A stretch of DNA of 39,827 nucleotides from Betaproteobacteria bacterium (GCA_009780885.1 WQZF01000016.1:1-39827); one strand, 5' to 3'; numbered from the stretch's first letter, positions 25,699-35,183 are shown. Notes: generated by a model from the letters alone, not told the origin. Program-made: numbers and translations.

Positions 25699-26189
25699 GC
25701 AAACCGCCTTCCATTGCGTTCCTGCTGCGTCACCCGGCGCACTTCATCGCCTGCGGCTGCGGCAGCGGCCTCTCGTGGTTCGCGCCGGGAACCGTGGGAA
25801 CCCTGTTTGGATGGCTGACCTACCCTCTCCTGCGCCCTTGGATGAGCGAAATCGAATTCGCCGGCTTTCTCGTCCTTGCCTTCATCGGCGGAATTTTCGC
25901 CTGTCACCGCGCCGGTGTCGCGCTTGGCGAGGCGGATCACGGCAGCATCGTCTGGGATGAAATCGTCTCTTTCTGGGCGGTACTCTTTTTCTGTCCTCCC
26001 GGATTATGGTGGCAATGCGCCGCCTTTTTCCTCTTCCGCTTTTTTGACATCGTCAAACCGCCGCCGGCTTCCTGGTTCGACCGCAACCTCAAGAACGGTT
26101 TCGGCGTCATGGCAGACGATTTTTTCGCCGCCGCTTATGCCGTTCTGGTTCTGGCGCTATTCAAATTTACCCTGGAGCGCTTTTTCTGA
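25695..26189 (+). CDS. pgpA: Phosphatidylglycerophosphatase A
   Basis: A 164-residue inner-membrane phosphatase converting phosphatidylglycerol phosphate to phosphatidylglycerol. The family features FIACGCGSGLSWFAPGTVGTLFG, HGSIVWDEIVSFW and FRFFDIVKPPPASWFDRN followed by GFGVMADDFFAAAYA are all present, with three to four membrane segments. It overlaps thiL by four bases and cinA by one. Confidence 0.95.
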   Translation: MSKPPSIAFLLRHPAHFIACGCGSGLSWFAPGTVGTLFGWLTYPLLRPWMSEIEFAGFLVLAFIGGIFACHRAGVALGEADHGSIVWDEIVSFWAVLFFCPPGLWWQCAAFFLFRFFDIVKPPPASWFDRNLKNGFGVMADDFFAAAYAVLVLALFKFTLERFF

Positions 26190-26719
26190 TGGTGGATTTT
26201 CATTCTCCTGCCGATGCCATTCAGGAATACCTGGAAAAAATCGCTGCCGAATTGGGAGATTTGCTTCTGCAACGCGGCGCGCGCATGGTTACCGCAGAAT
26301 CCTGCACCGGCGGCTGGGCAGCGCAAACCCTGACCGCAGTGCCCGGAAGTTCGGCCTGGTTCGAACGGGGATTCGTGGTCTATGCCAATGAAGCGAAATG
26401 CGAAATGCTAGGCGTTTTCCCTGCTACTCTAGAGAGAGAAGGATCCGTCAGCGTCGCCACAGCGCAGGAAATGGCGCTTGGCGCCTTGGCCGCAAGCCGT
26501 GCCGGCTGGAGCGTGGCGATGACCGGCATTGCCGGTCCGGGCGGCGGCAGCGCGGAAAAACCCGTCGGTACCGTTTGTATTGCCTGGGCAAAACGCGACT
26601 ACTGCGATGCCGCGACCTTTCGCTTTTCCGGCATCCGGCGGGCGGTGCGCGCGCAGGCTGTTGCCGCTGCGCTCGAAGGGTTGGCGACACGGATTCGCGC
26701 CGATACGTATTTTACATAA
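26189..26719 (+). CDS. pncC: CinA C-terminal domain protein, NMN deamidase
   Basis: A 176-residue stand-alone CinA C-terminal domain, the form that deamidates nicotinamide mononucleotide in NAD recycling. MVTAESCTGGWAAQTL holds the nucleophile region; ERGFVVYANEAKCEMLGV, MTGIAGPGGGSAEKPVGTV and the Arg-rich end are typical. It lacks the N-terminal molybdopterin-binding-like domain of full-length CinA. Its ATG shares one base with the pgpA stop (TGATG). In related genomes the gene next to recA is often called cinA. Confidence 0.92.
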   Translation: MVDFHSPADAIQEYLEKIAAELGDLLLQRGARMVTAESCTGGWAAQTLTAVPGSSAWFERGFVVYANEAKCEMLGVFPATLEREGSVSVATAQEMALGALAASRAGWSVAMTGIAGPGGGSAEKPVGTVCIAWAKRDYCDAATFRFSGIRRAVRAQAVAAALEGLATRIRADTYFT

Positions 26720-26721
26720 TT

Positions 26722-26775
26722 CTGGAAAAACAGCATCTTATTTGGAATAAAATAAGCTGTTCCAACAGGTATAAT
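26722..26775 (+). promoter_or_regulatory. recA promoter region with two CTG-N6-CAG palindromes
   Basis: A TATAAT hexamer is at 26770-26775, 40 bases before the recA start. Just before it lies CTGTTCCAACAG (26757-26768), an almost perfect dyad, and 35 bases earlier CTGGAAAAACAG (26722-26733). Both have the outer bases of the E. coli LexA site (CTGT, ACAG) but a shorter spacer (four bases instead of eight). Control by LexA or another SOS repressor is possible but not shown. Confidence 0.4.
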
Positions 26776-26815
26776 TTGTGTCATAATTCAATAATTCGCA
26801 TAAAGGTTCTCAAGA

Positions 26816-27841
26816 ATGGACGAAAGCAAGGCAAAGGCACTTGGCGCTGCATTGGCGCAGATTGAAAAACAGTTCGGCAAGGGCGCGATCATGAAAATGG
26901 GCGCGACCGAAGTCGAACAAGGGCTACAGATCGTCTCTACCGGCTCGCTCGGCCTCGATGTGGCCCTCGGCGTAGGCGGCCTGCCGCGCGGGCGCGTGGT
27001 GGAAATCTACGGGCCGGAATCCTCCGGCAAGACGACGCTGACCTTGCAGGTCATCGCCGAGATGCAGAAACTCGGCGGCGTCGCGGCCTTCATCGACGCC
27101 GAACACGCGCTCGATCCGCAATACGCGCAAAAGATCGGCGTCAAGGTCAATGACCTTTTGATTTCACAGCCGGACACCGGCGAGCAGGCGCTCGAAATCG
27201 CCGACATGCTGGTGCGTTCCGGCGGCGTCGACATCATCGTCATCGACTCGGTGGCTGCGCTCGTACCCCGCGCGGAAATCGAAGGGGAAATGGGCGATTC
27301 CCTGCCGGGCCTGCAAGCGCGCCTGATGAGCCAGGCGCTCAGGAAATTGACCGCCAGCATCAAGCGCACCAATACGCTCGTCATTTTCATCAACCAGATA
27401 CGGATGAAAATCGGGGTGATGTTCGGCAATCCGGAAACCACCACCGGAGGCAACGCGCTCAAGTTCTACGCTTCGGTGCGCCTGGATATCCGTCGCACCG
27501 GCGGAATCAAGAAGGGCGACGAAGTGGTCGGCAACGAAACGCGGGTCAAGGTCGTCAAGAACAAGGTATCGCCGCCGCACCGGGAAGCGAATTTCGACAT
27601 TCTTTACGGCGAGGGGATTTCGCGCGAAGGCGAAATCATCGAACTCGGCGCACAACACAAGATCATCGAGAAATCCGGCGCCTGGTACTCCTACAAGGGA
27701 GAGAAAGTCGGCCAGGGCAAGGACAACGTACGCGAACTCTTGAAATCGCGTCCGGAACTTGCGCAGGAAATCGAGAGCCAGATTAGAAAAACATTGAACA
27801 TCGGTGGAGGTTCCGCAACTCCCATTAACACCGAGGGCTAG
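26816..27841 (+). CDS. recA: Recombinase RecA
   Basis: The 341-residue central recombinase, which forms filaments on single-stranded DNA, catalyses strand exchange and triggers LexA self-cleavage. The Walker A motif GPESSGKTT is at 66-74. The DNA-binding L1/L2 region ([20 protein letters not shown], and [17 protein letters not shown]) and the C-terminal domain are intact. It has the usual length. The ribosome site AAGG is nine bases from the ATG. recX follows five bases after the stop. Confidence 0.98.
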   Translation: MDESKAKALGAALAQIEKQFGKGAIMKMGATEVEQGLQIVSTGSLGLDVALGVGGLPRGRVVEIYGPESSGKTTLTLQVIAEMQKLGGVAAFIDAEHALDPQYAQKIGVKVNDLLISQPDTGEQALEIADMLVRSGGVDIIVIDSVAALVPRAEIEGEMGDSLPGLQARLMSQALRKLTASIKRTNTLVIFINQIRMKIGVMFGNPETTTGGNALKFYASVRLDIRRTGGIKKGDEVVGNETRVKVVKNKVSPPHREANFDILYGEGISREGEIIELGAQHKIIEKSGAWYSYKGEKVGQGKDNVRELLKSRPELAQEIESQIRKTLNIGGGSATPINTEG

Positions 27842-27845
27842 TGAT

Positions 27846-28319
27846 ATGGTTTCGACAACGAGGGTAACAATGCGGCAGCGCGCCATGAACCTGTTGGGCC
27901 GGCGCGAACACTCCCGGGCTGAATTGAAGTCCAAGCTGAAATTCCGGGCGCAATCCGAAGACGAGCTGGAGGCGCTTCTGGATGAACTGGTTGCAAAGGA
28001 TCTACTGTCGGATCTGAGGTACGCGAAAATGATCGTCAGCACACGCGCCGAGCGCTATGGCGACGCGCACCTGCGCAGCAATTTGCGTCTCTCCGGGATT
28101 TCTTCGGAAATCATCGAGCAGGCCATGTCCGAATGCGAGAACGAAAGTGTCCGTCTCATGACATTGTGGAAAGCGAAGTTTTCCGAGATGCCGACCAATG
28201 AGAAGGATTTTCTGCAGCAATCCCGTTTTTTGATGCAGCGCGGCTTTACCAGTTCCCTGGTGCGCGAATCCCTTGGGCCTCATTTCCCGAAAAAAAGAAT
28301 GGGTCCGGACGAAGCATAA
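27846..28319 (+). CDS. recX: Regulatory protein RecX
   Basis: A 157-residue helical protein that caps and inhibits RecA filaments. MNLLGRREHSRAELKSKLKFR and LLDELVAKDLLSDLRYAKMIVSTRAERYGDAHLRSNLRLSGI are the repeated three-helix RecX modules. The ATG at 27846, just after the recA stop, is chosen over an upstream in-frame ATG that lies inside recA. recA-recX pairing is conserved, and readthrough from recA is the probable route of expression. Confidence 0.94.
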   Translation: MVSTTRVTMRQRAMNLLGRREHSRAELKSKLKFRAQSEDELEALLDELVAKDLLSDLRYAKMIVSTRAERYGDAHLRSNLRLSGISSEIIEQAMSECENESVRLMTLWKAKFSEMPTNEKDFLQQSRFLMQRGFTSSLVRESLGPHFPKKRMGPDEA

Positions 28320-28328
28320 ACGGTGACG

Positions 28329-29186
28329 ATGCTGGAACAGACAGAGACGGAAGAAGCGGCGGCGGAACCCGGCAGAGATACGTTGCCCGGCAATGCCCCG
28401 GAAACGGAGCAGGCACAGGCCGGCACAGGCGGAGAAGCTTCCCTTGCGGCCACGGTGGTTCCCCGTTGCACCCTTTCCGCGCATAACCTGAAAAAACGCT
28501 ACAAAACCCGTACCGTCGTCCAGGATGTTTCCTTCAACCTCGCGAGCGGGGAGGTCGTCGGCTTGCTTGGGCCCAACGGCGCCGGCAAGACGACCTGTTT
28601 CTACATGGTGGTCGGGCTGATCGCCGCCGATGGCGGCGATGTCTTCATCGACGATACGAAGTTGACGCACCTCGCCATTCACCAGCGCGCGCGGCTCGGC
28701 GTTTCGTATCTGCCCCAGGAAGCCTCGATTTTCCGCAAGCTGACGGTCGATGAAAACATCCGCGCGGTGCTCGAATTACAGAGCACGGAACGCGACGAAA
28801 TCGGGCTTCGGCTGGAAAATCTGCTCGATGAACTGCACATTGCCCATATCCGCAACAATCTGGCGGCATCGCTCTCCGGTGGAGAACGCCGCCGGGTCGA
28901 AATCGCGCGCGCGCTGGCGACGAATCCGCGCTTCATCCTGCTCGACGAACCCTTTGCCGGCGTCGATCCGATCGCCGTCCTGGAAATCCAGAAAATCATC
29001 CGCTTTCTCAAGGAGCGCGGGATCGGCGTACTGATTACCGACCACAATGTGCGGGAAACTCTCGGAATCTGTGACCATGCTTACATTATCAACGAAGGAA
29101 CCGTGCTGGCCGCTGGCCGCCCCGATGAAATCATTTATAATGAGGCTGTAAAAAAAGTCTATTTGGGTGAAAACTTCCGTCTGTAA
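28329..29186 (+). CDS. lptB: LPS export ABC transporter ATP-binding protein LptB
   Basis: The cytoplasmic ATPase of the LptB2FGC complex, which lifts lipopolysaccharide from the inner membrane. Walker [10 protein letters not shown], the Q-loop in [12 protein letters not shown], signature [15 protein letters not shown], Walker [14 protein letters not shown] and H-loop TDHNVRETL are complete. Read from this ATG the protein has 285 residues, with about 45 extra Glu/Ala/Gly/Thr-rich residues before the ABC fold; relatives have about 240. A GTG at 28455 would give 243 residues and might be the true start. The usual lptC-lptA neighbours upstream are absent; recX precedes it by nine bases. rpoN follows. 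Confidence 0.9.
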   Translation: MLEQTETEEAAAEPGRDTLPGNAPETEQAQAGTGGEASLAATVVPRCTLSAHNLKKRYKTRTVVQDVSFNLASGEVVGLLGPNGAGKTTCFYMVVGLIAADGGDVFIDDTKLTHLAIHQRARLGVSYLPQEASIFRKLTVDENIRAVLELQSTERDEIGLRLENLLDELHIAHIRNNLAASLSGGERRRVEIARALATNPRFILLDEPFAGVDPIAVLEIQKIIRFLKERGIGVLITDHNVRETLGICDHAYIINEGTVLAAGRPDEIIYNEAVKKVYLGENFRL

Positions 29187-29388
29187 TGCGCCTCGCTTGT
29201 GCCCGGCCTGTCTGGATAGTGAGGAATCATATGGTTTTCGTTGCCCTTCCCGCCATGATTACCGGCGAAAATGCCAATAAATTTATTCCCGTAGTTGTCG
29301 CGCTATCGCCATTCTCATTGCCCCCGCTTTTTTCATCTCCCCTTTCAGCGTCCTTCCCCTCAAGGTCGGCTTGCGCTTTCTGCGTCCA

Positions 29389-30906
29389 ATGAAACCTGCG
29401 CTCCAACTCAAAATTTCGCAACATTTGTCGTTGACGCCGCGCTTGCAGCAGTCGATCCGGCTGTTGCAGATTTCGACGCTGGAGCTGAAGCAGGAAATTG
29501 AAAATTATCTGAACGAAAACCCGTTTCTGGAAAGCGAGGACGAAGCGCCGGAAAACTTCGCCAATGCGGCGGCAGGGCCTGCCGCTGTTTACGGAGAATC
29601 GCAGGCAGTCGAGGGGGAAGGCGCAGGAAACGAAATGCCCAGGGAGGAGCAAGGCTCGCTTTCCGCCGACCGGGAGGAAGCCTGGGCCGGCGATGGCACT
29701 TATGGCGAGGAACCCTGGCTCTCCCCTTACGCCTCTTCCGGCACGGACGATGACGATGACCGGGATTTCCAGGAAATCCAGGCGGCAGCCTCGAAGCTCA
29801 CCGATCATCTGTCCTGGCAGTTGGGATTGATGCCCTTGTCGGATCGCGACCGGATCCTGATGCAGATACTCATCGAATCGCTCGACGAGGATGGTTATCT
29901 CACTCTCTCGCTCGAAGAACTGGAACAGATGCTTCCGGACGAGGTGGGAGTCGAGCCGGAGGAATTGCGCGCCGCGCTCGGGCTCTTGCAGAATCTCGAC
30001 CCTGTCGGCATTGGCGCGCGCAACGTACAGGAATGCCTTTCCCTGCAACTTGCCGCCCGTCGCGCCGAAGAGCAGGCCGCAAGCGCAAGGGGCGAAAATG
30101 CAAAGGTGCAGGAATACGTTTGGGATCTGGCGAAAAGAATCATTTCCTCTCATCTTGAAGAGCTTGCCGCGCGCGATTTCCCCCTCCTCAAGAAACTCGC
30201 TGGCGGCGACGAAGAAGCCCTGCACGCAGCGCATCGCCTTATCCTCAGCCTCAATCCTCATCCTGGTGCCCAATATGCCGCGCTGGAAGCGCGTTACATT
30301 ACCCCGGATGTCATCGTCAAGAAGATCCACGGCGAATGGCGCGTCCAGATCAACCCCGCTGCCTATCCGCGTGTGCGCATCAACCGCCTCTATGCCGACA
30401 TCTGCGCCAAGCACCGTGGTTCCGAACTGTCGGGGCAATTACAGGAGGCGCGCTGGCTGTTGAAGAACGTGCAGCAGCGTTTCGACACCATCATCCGCGT
30501 CGCGCAGGAAATCGTGCGCCGGCAGCGGGGATTCCTGGATTACGGCGAAGTGGCGATGCGCCCGCTGATCATGCGCGAAATCGCCGAAACGCTCGACCTG
30601 CACGAATCGACGATTTCACGCGTGACGACGCAAAAATACATGGCGACGCCGCGCGGCATCTTTGAATTCAAATATTTTTTTGGCGCCCATCTTGCCACCA
30701 GTCTCGGCGGCGCTTGTTCCGCCACAGCAATCCGGGCGTTGATCAAACAGTTGATCGCGGCCGAAAACAAGCAAAAACCCATTTCCGACAACAAGATCAC
30801 CGAAATTCTTGGCCAGCAGGGAATACCCGTTGCACGCCGCACGGTCGCAAAATACCGTGAAATGCTCAATATTCCGCCGGCCAATCTGCGTAAGTCCCTT
30901 TCATAA
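29389..30906 (+). CDS. rpoN: RNA polymerase sigma-54 factor
   Basis: A 505-residue sigma-54 factor, which directs RNA polymerase to -24/-12 promoters for nitrogen, flagellar and pilus genes together with enhancer-binding activators. The Gln/Leu-rich region I ([23 protein letters not shown]) is followed by an acidic region II containing a run of five Asp, the core-binding domain, the HTH ([20 protein letters not shown]), and the RpoN box [10 protein letters not shown] at 482-491. The start ATG at 29389 has no clear ribosome site. It follows lptB after 202 bases and precedes hpf by 11 bases, the conserved rpoN-hpf-ptsN order. Confidence 0.96.
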   Translation: MKPALQLKISQHLSLTPRLQQSIRLLQISTLELKQEIENYLNENPFLESEDEAPENFANAAAGPAAVYGESQAVEGEGAGNEMPREEQGSLSADREEAWAGDGTYGEEPWLSPYASSGTDDDDDRDFQEIQAAASKLTDHLSWQLGLMPLSDRDRILMQILIESLDEDGYLTLSLEELEQMLPDEVGVEPEELRAALGLLQNLDPVGIGARNVQECLSLQLAARRAEEQAASARGENAKVQEYVWDLAKRIISSHLEELAARDFPLLKKLAGGDEEALHAAHRLILSLNPHPGAQYAALEARYITPDVIVKKIHGEWRVQINPAAYPRVRINRLYADICAKHRGSELSGQLQEARWLLKNVQQRFDTIIRVAQEIVRRQRGFLDYGEVAMRPLIMREIAETLDLHESTISRVTTQKYMATPRGIFEFKYFFGAHLATSLGGACSATAIRALIKQLIAAENKQKPISDNKITEILGQQGIPVARRTVAKYREMLNIPPANLRKSLS

Positions 30907-30917
30907 GGAGTTTCACC

Positions 30918-31241
30918 ATGAACCTGCAAATCAGTGGACATCACCTCGAAGTTACCCCGGCAATCCGCGAATACGTCTCCAGCAAGCTGGAGCGTGTCAC
31001 CAGCCACTTCGATCATGTGATCGACACTACGGTCATTCTTTCCGTGGAAAAGCTGAAACAAAAGGCTGAAGTTACTGTCCGGGTGCGAGGGAAGGATATT
31101 TTCGTCGAAGCCGAAGATGGCGACCTCTACGCGGCCATCGACAATCTGGTCGACAAGCTCGACCGTCAGGTGCAGAAATACAAGCGCAAGGCCCAGGATC
31201 ATCATCGCGGCGACCGTATCGTCAACCATATCGCCGAATGA
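30918..31241 (+). CDS. hpf: Ribosome hibernation promoting factor (short HPF)
   Basis: A 107-residue protein binding the 30S decoding region and favouring inactive 100S ribosome dimers in stationary phase. [27 protein letters not shown] and the C-terminal [23 protein letters not shown] are family hallmarks. It lacks the extra dimerisation domain of long HPF. A strong AAGGAG precedes the ATG. It lies between rpoN and ptsN as in most proteobacteria. Confidence 0.95.
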   Translation: MNLQISGHHLEVTPAIREYVSSKLERVTSHFDHVIDTTVILSVEKLKQKAEVTVRVRGKDIFVEAEDGDLYAAIDNLVDKLDRQVQKYKRKAQDHHRGDRIVNHIAE

Positions 31242-31269
31242 GTTCATAATCCGGAAAAAACCTCCCGGG

Positions 31270-31294
31270 GCGGCAAGGCGGATGTCTTGCCGCC
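31270..31294 (+). terminator. Hairpin between hpf and ptsN, possible attenuator
   Basis: GGCGGCAAG pairs with CTTGCCGCC around a seven-base loop, followed by TTCTTCCTTTTTG. The stem is strong and the T-run imperfect, so it may partly end transcription or act as an RNA processing point before ptsN. Confidence 0.55.
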
Positions 31295-31322
31295 TTCTTC
31301 CTTTTTGCCTTCCATTGATCCC

Positions 31323-31766
31323 ATGAACCTTCTCGCGCAAATCCTGCCCGTCGAAAATATCCTTCTCGATCTTGAAGCGAGCAGCAAAAAACGTGCTTTT
31401 GAACAAGCCGGAATCATTTTCGAGAATAACCAGGGAGTCGCGTTCAGCCTGGTGTTCGAGAGTCTGTTCGAACGCGAGAAACTCGGCTCCACCGGCCTGG
31501 GTCAGGGGGTGGCGGTTCCGCATGGACGCATCAAGGGACTCAAGGCAATACAGGGCGCCTTTTTCCGGCTTGCTGCGCCGGTTCCGTTTGGATCTCCCGA
31601 CGGAAAGCCTGTAAATATGATGTTCGTGATGCTGGTGCCGGAAGAGGCTGCCGACCAGCATTTGCAGATACTCTCCGAGCTGGCGCAGCGTTTCTCCGAC
31701 CAGAATTTCCGCGAACGACTGGCCGCCGCGCCGAACCCTGCCGCCGTGCGTGCATTGTTTGCATAA
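31323..31766 (+). CDS. ptsN: PTS-Ntr EIIA component PtsN
   Basis: A 147-residue EIIA-Ntr protein, phosphorylated by NPr and used for regulation of potassium transport and nitrogen metabolism instead of sugar uptake. The phosphorylated histidine is H67 in GVAVPHGR. KRAFEQAGIIFENN, FESLFEREKLGSTGLG and HLQILSELAQRFSD are conserved. The ATG at 31323 is preferred over upstream in-frame codons that fall in the hairpin; no good ribosome site is seen. It is followed by hprK. Confidence 0.94.
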   Translation: MNLLAQILPVENILLDLEASSKKRAFEQAGIIFENNQGVAFSLVFESLFEREKLGSTGLGQGVAVPHGRIKGLKAIQGAFFRLAAPVPFGSPDGKPVNMMFVMLVPEEAADQHLQILSELAQRFSDQNFRERLAAAPNPAAVRALFA

Positions 31767-31832
31767 GCGCACCCTTCGCTTTTCCGGCTCGCCGGAATTT
31801 TCACGCATTCAAATTTCTGCCGGAGGTCTTTC

Positions 31833-32765
31833 ATGCGCCAGCTCAGCATCGTCCAACTGTACGAGGACCACCGGGAAAAACTCGAACTTACCTGGGTTGC
31901 GGCGGTTGCGACCCAGCGCAGTATCGAACTCAAACTCTCCGGAAATTACGGCGCCGATGTCGTCGGCCACCTCAATCTGATCCATCCCGAGCGTTTGCAG
32001 GTATTCGGCCAGGCGGAAGCGGCGTGGGCCGAGCGGATCAGTTCCGAGCATTTGACCGAGCAAATCAGCCAACTGATCGCCGATCGCCCGCCGGGCATCA
32101 TCGTTGCTGATGGACTGCCGGTGATGCCGGTGATTCAGGGCTTGTGCGAGGAAAGCGGCACGCCGCTCTTTTCATCGCCGCGCCTGTGCTCGGCGGTGAT
32201 CGACCTCCTGCGGATTTATCTCTCCCACCGGCTTGCCGATTCGACTTCGGTGCATGGCGTTTTCATGGACGTTTTCGGCATGGGCGTCCTGATCATGGGC
32301 GACTCCGGCGTAGGCAAAAGCGAGCTGGCGCTCGAACTGGTTTCGCGCGGACATGGACTCGTTGCCGATGATGTCGTCGAACTGGCGCGGGTCGGGCCGG
32401 CGACCGTGGAAGGCCATTGCCCCGGAATGCTGCGGGATTACCTGGAAGTGCGCGGCCTGGGGCTGCTCAATATCCGCACCATTTTCGGCGAAACCTCTTC
32501 GCGGCAAAAAATGAAGCTCGATCTGATCGTCCATCTCCAGAAGCCCGTTGCCGGCCTCGACGCTCCACGTTTGCCGCTCGATGCGCAAACGCAGCAGATC
32601 CTCGGCGTCCCGATCCGCAAGGTTGTCATCCCCGTCGCTGCCGGCCGCAACCTCGCGGTATTGCTCGAAGCGGCGGTGCGCAACCATATCCTGCAACTGC
32701 GCGGCATCGACAGCATGCAGGAATTCGTCAGTCGCCATCAGCAGGCGCTGTTTGAGGATGAGTGA
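31833..32765 (+). CDS. hprK: HPr kinase/phosphorylase
   Basis: A 310-residue bifunctional enzyme that phosphorylates and dephosphorylates HPr-type proteins on serine. The N-terminal domain is followed by the catalytic domain with HGVFMDVFGMGVLIMGDSGVGKSE (catalytic H141, Walker A 156-163), ADDVVELARV and the family signature EVRGLGLLNIRTIFG. A GGAGG site precedes the ATG. In most betaproteobacteria rapZ follows hprK; here a 76-bp repeat and rep follow instead. Confidence 0.95.
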   Translation: MRQLSIVQLYEDHREKLELTWVAAVATQRSIELKLSGNYGADVVGHLNLIHPERLQVFGQAEAAWAERISSEHLTEQISQLIADRPPGIIVADGLPVMPVIQGLCEESGTPLFSSPRLCSAVIDLLRIYLSHRLADSTSVHGVFMDVFGMGVLIMGDSGVGKSELALELVSRGHGLVADDVVELARVGPATVEGHCPGMLRDYLEVRGLGLLNIRTIFGETSSRQKMKLDLIVHLQKPVAGLDAPRLPLDAQTQQILGVPIRKVVIPVAAGRNLAVLLEAAVRNHILQLRGIDSMQEFVSRHQQALFEDE

Positions 32766-32783
32766 GATTTCGGCGGACTTCGA

Positions 32784-32859
32784 TTTTCTAAATTACTTAA
32801 ATAATAGTTCGCTACAGTAGTGATTGCCCATCACGAATTCTTTAGTCAAATTTAGAAAA
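32784..32859 (-). repeat. 76-bp AT-rich palindromic element, copy 5 (reverse)
   Basis: Its reverse complement matches copy 1 closely, including TTTTCTAAATTTGACT, AAGAATTC and TATTATTTAAGTAATTTAG. The centre CTACAGTAG is at 32812-32820. It begins 18 bases after the hprK stop and ends 90 bases before rep. Confidence 0.9.
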
Positions 32860-32949
32860 TTGCGTTTCATTGCCGCGCGCACTGCGATGATCGGCTTGTA
32901 AAATACCGCTCCTTTCGCTTCCTCGTCCGGCATTTTTTCCCATCTCCCC

Positions 32950-34938
32950 ATGCTCAATCCTGCGCAACGCGAAGCCGTCCGTTATCTCGATGGCCCTCTC
33001 CTCGTGCTTGCCGGGGCGGGATCGGGAAAGACGCGGGTGATCACGCAAAAAATCGCCTACCTGATCCAGGAATGCGATTTCAGGCCGGCGCAGGTGGCGG
33101 CGATTACCTTTACCAACAAGGCGGCCTCCGAGATGCGCGAGCGCGTCGGCGCCCTGTTGGGGCGCCAGCCCGAAGGCTTGACCATCGCAACCTTTCATTC
33201 GCTCGGCGTGCGGCTCCTGCGCGAAGAAGCGCAGACGCTGGGTTACAAGCCGCGTTTTTCGATTTTCGATGCGACCGATTCCTTCGGCGTCGTTTCCGAG
33301 CTGGCGGGCAGCGTCGACAAGGCGACAATCAAGAAGCTGCAACAAATCATTTCCGGCTGGAAAAACGCGATGATCTCTCCCGATCATGCCGCCAAAATCG
33401 CCGAGGATGATGCCCAGGCGCTGGCCGCGCGGGCCTATCGCAGTTATGCCGCAACCCTGAAGGCATATCAGGCGGTCGATTTCGACGATCTGATCATGCT
33501 GCCGGTGAAGCTCCTTTCGGAGCATCCGGAGATTCGGGAGAAGTGGCAAAACCGGCTGCGTTATCTGCTCGTCGATGAGTATCAGGACACCAACGCCTGC
33601 CAGTACCAGTTGCTGCGGCTGCTGGCTGGAGTGCGGGCGCAATTTACCGCCGTCGGCGACGACGACCAGGCGATTTACGGCTGGCGCGGGGCAGACATCG
33701 ACAATCTGCGCAATCTGCCGCGCGACTATCCGGAACTCAAGGTGGTCAAGCTGGAGCAAAACTACCGCTCGACGGTGCGCATCCTGAAAGCGGCCAACGC
33801 GTTGATTTCCCATAACGAGAAGCTCTTTGAAAAGCGCCTGTGGTCGGAACTCGGACACGGCGAAGCCATTCAGGCGACTGCGCACAAGAACCCGGAGGCG
33901 GAGGCCGAAGGCGTGGTGATGAAGCTTCTGGCGCACAAATTCGAGCACCGCACACACTTTTCCGATTACGCGATCCTGTATCGCGGCAACCACCAGGCGC
34001 GGCTTTTCGAGCAGCAACTGCGCAATCAGCGGACGCCCTATCTCCTTTCGGGCGGACAGTCCTTTTTCGACAAGGGCGAGATCAAGGATATTTGCGCCTA
34101 CCTGCGGCTTCTGGCGAATTCCGACGACGATCCGGCCTTCATCCGCGCCGTCACGACGCCGCGCCGGGGCGTCGGCGGACAAACGCTGGAGGCGCTTGGC
34201 GCCTATGCGGGGGAACGCCATTTGTCGCTGTTTGCCGCCGCCTTCGAGGAAGGCTTCGCGCAACGGGTTTCCGCGCGCCAGAATGAACCGCTTCTGGAGT
34301 TCTGCCATTTTGTGAATCGGATGGAAGCGCGCGCGGCGAAGGAACCGGCAGGGCAGGTTCTGGACGATCTGCTCTCGGCGATCGGCTATGAAGCCTGGCT
34401 CTTCGACCACGAAGACCCGCAACCGGCGCAGACGAAATGGTCAAACGTGCGGGAATTCTGCGACTGGCTGACGAAAAAGGGCGAAGAGGATGAAAAGACG
34501 CTGATCGACCTGGCGCAAGGCATCGCGCTGATTTCCCTGATCGACAAGGGAGAATCCGAACTCGATGCGGTTCGGCTTTCCACGCTGCACGCCGCCAAGG
34601 GCCTGGAATTCAGGCACGTGTTTCTCGTCGGCGTCGAGGAAGGGTTGTTGCCGCACCGGGAATCGCAAACGCCGGAAAAAATCGGGGAAGAACGGCGCCT
34701 GATGTACGTCGGCATCACCCGCGCGCAGCGCAGCCTTTCGCTTTCCTGGTGCGAAAAGCGCAGCCAGGGACGGGAATGGGTTCCCGTCGAGCCTTCCCGC
34801 TTCATCGACGAAATGGGGCGCGAGGATCTCAAATTTTCCGGCACGAAAGCCGATGCCCCGCCTGACAAGGCGACCGCAAACGCACGACTGGCGGCGATGC
34901 GCGCCTTGCTGGGCGGGCAGAAAAAGGCGGACTCGTAG
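32950..34938 (+). CDS. rep: ATP-dependent DNA helicase Rep
   Basis: A 662-residue superfamily 1A 3'-5' helicase that clears proteins ahead of replication forks. Motif Q and I (LNPAQREAV, LAGAGSGKT at 20-28), Ia (ITFTNKAASEM), II (LLVDEYQDTNACQYQLL), III (TAVGDDDQAIYGWRGAD), IV (VKLEQNYRST), V (LSTLHAAKGLEF) and VI (RRLMYVGITRAQ) occur in order. The opening residues and length fit Rep rather than UvrD or PcrA. The start has no strong ribosome site. It stands alone between a repeat and another repeat-containing gap. Confidence 0.94.
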   Translation: MLNPAQREAVRYLDGPLLVLAGAGSGKTRVITQKIAYLIQECDFRPAQVAAITFTNKAASEMRERVGALLGRQPEGLTIATFHSLGVRLLREEAQTLGYKPRFSIFDATDSFGVVSELAGSVDKATIKKLQQIISGWKNAMISPDHAAKIAEDDAQALAARAYRSYAATLKAYQAVDFDDLIMLPVKLLSEHPEIREKWQNRLRYLLVDEYQDTNACQYQLLRLLAGVRAQFTAVGDDDQAIYGWRGADIDNLRNLPRDYPELKVVKLEQNYRSTVRILKAANALISHNEKLFEKRLWSELGHGEAIQATAHKNPEAEAEGVVMKLLAHKFEHRTHFSDYAILYRGNHQARLFEQQLRNQRTPYLLSGGQSFFDKGEIKDICAYLRLLANSDDDPAFIRAVTTPRRGVGGQTLEALGAYAGERHLSLFAAAFEEGFAQRVSARQNEPLLEFCHFVNRMEARAAKEPAGQVLDDLLSAIGYEAWLFDHEDPQPAQTKWSNVREFCDWLTKKGEEDEKTLIDLAQGIALISLIDKGESELDAVRLSTLHAAKGLEFRHVFLVGVEEGLLPHRESQTPEKIGEERRLMYVGITRAQRSLSLSWCEKRSQGREWVPVEPSRFIDEMGREDLKFSGTKADAPPDKATANARLAAMRALLGGQKKADS

Positions 34939-35000
34939 GGGCAGAAAAGCTCCCACCGGCGCTAAAGCGCCACTTCCCTCGAAGAGGGAGGCTTGATAAG

Positions 35001-35046
35001 CCCCCTTTTCCAAAGGGGGTGCCCGCCAGGGCGGGGGTTTCGCCCG
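35001..35046. repeat. CCCCCTTTTCC/AAAGGGGG hairpin repeat
   Basis: CCCCCTTT and AAAGGGGG form a hairpin, followed by GCCCGCC...GGCGGG and GTTTCGCCC. Near-identical units recur at 39.43 and 39.50 kb. It lies between rep and petA and can fold as two consecutive hairpins, with no coding sign. Confidence 0.75.
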
Positions 35047-35132
35047 GGCAATCCAGCGGGACGATTGGCATCGTCTCCTGCACCCGGATTCCGTGGCTTC
35101 GGAACCCGTTTTAATTAGCGCCTCGAATCGAG

Positions 35133-35138
35133 TATAAT
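35133..35138 (+). promoter_or_regulatory. Candidate -10 hexamer of the petABC operon
   Basis: A TATAAT hexamer lies 45 bases before the petA ATG, downstream of a weak TTTAAT at a 17-base spacer. It is in the expected place for the operon promoter, with moderate support. Confidence 0.45.
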
Positions 35139-35183
35139 TTAGAGCTTTGATTTTCCCTTTAAACTCGTCTCAGGGACAGAGTC

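Noticed and set aside
26757..26768. Canonical LexA box before recA
   Set aside because: The CTGT and ACAG halves are four bases apart rather than eight. Recorded as a possible variant only.
29186..29388. Small frame between lptB and rpoN
   Set aside because: No ribosome site and no recognisable protein; it overlaps the rpoN start in another frame. Left as non-coding leader.
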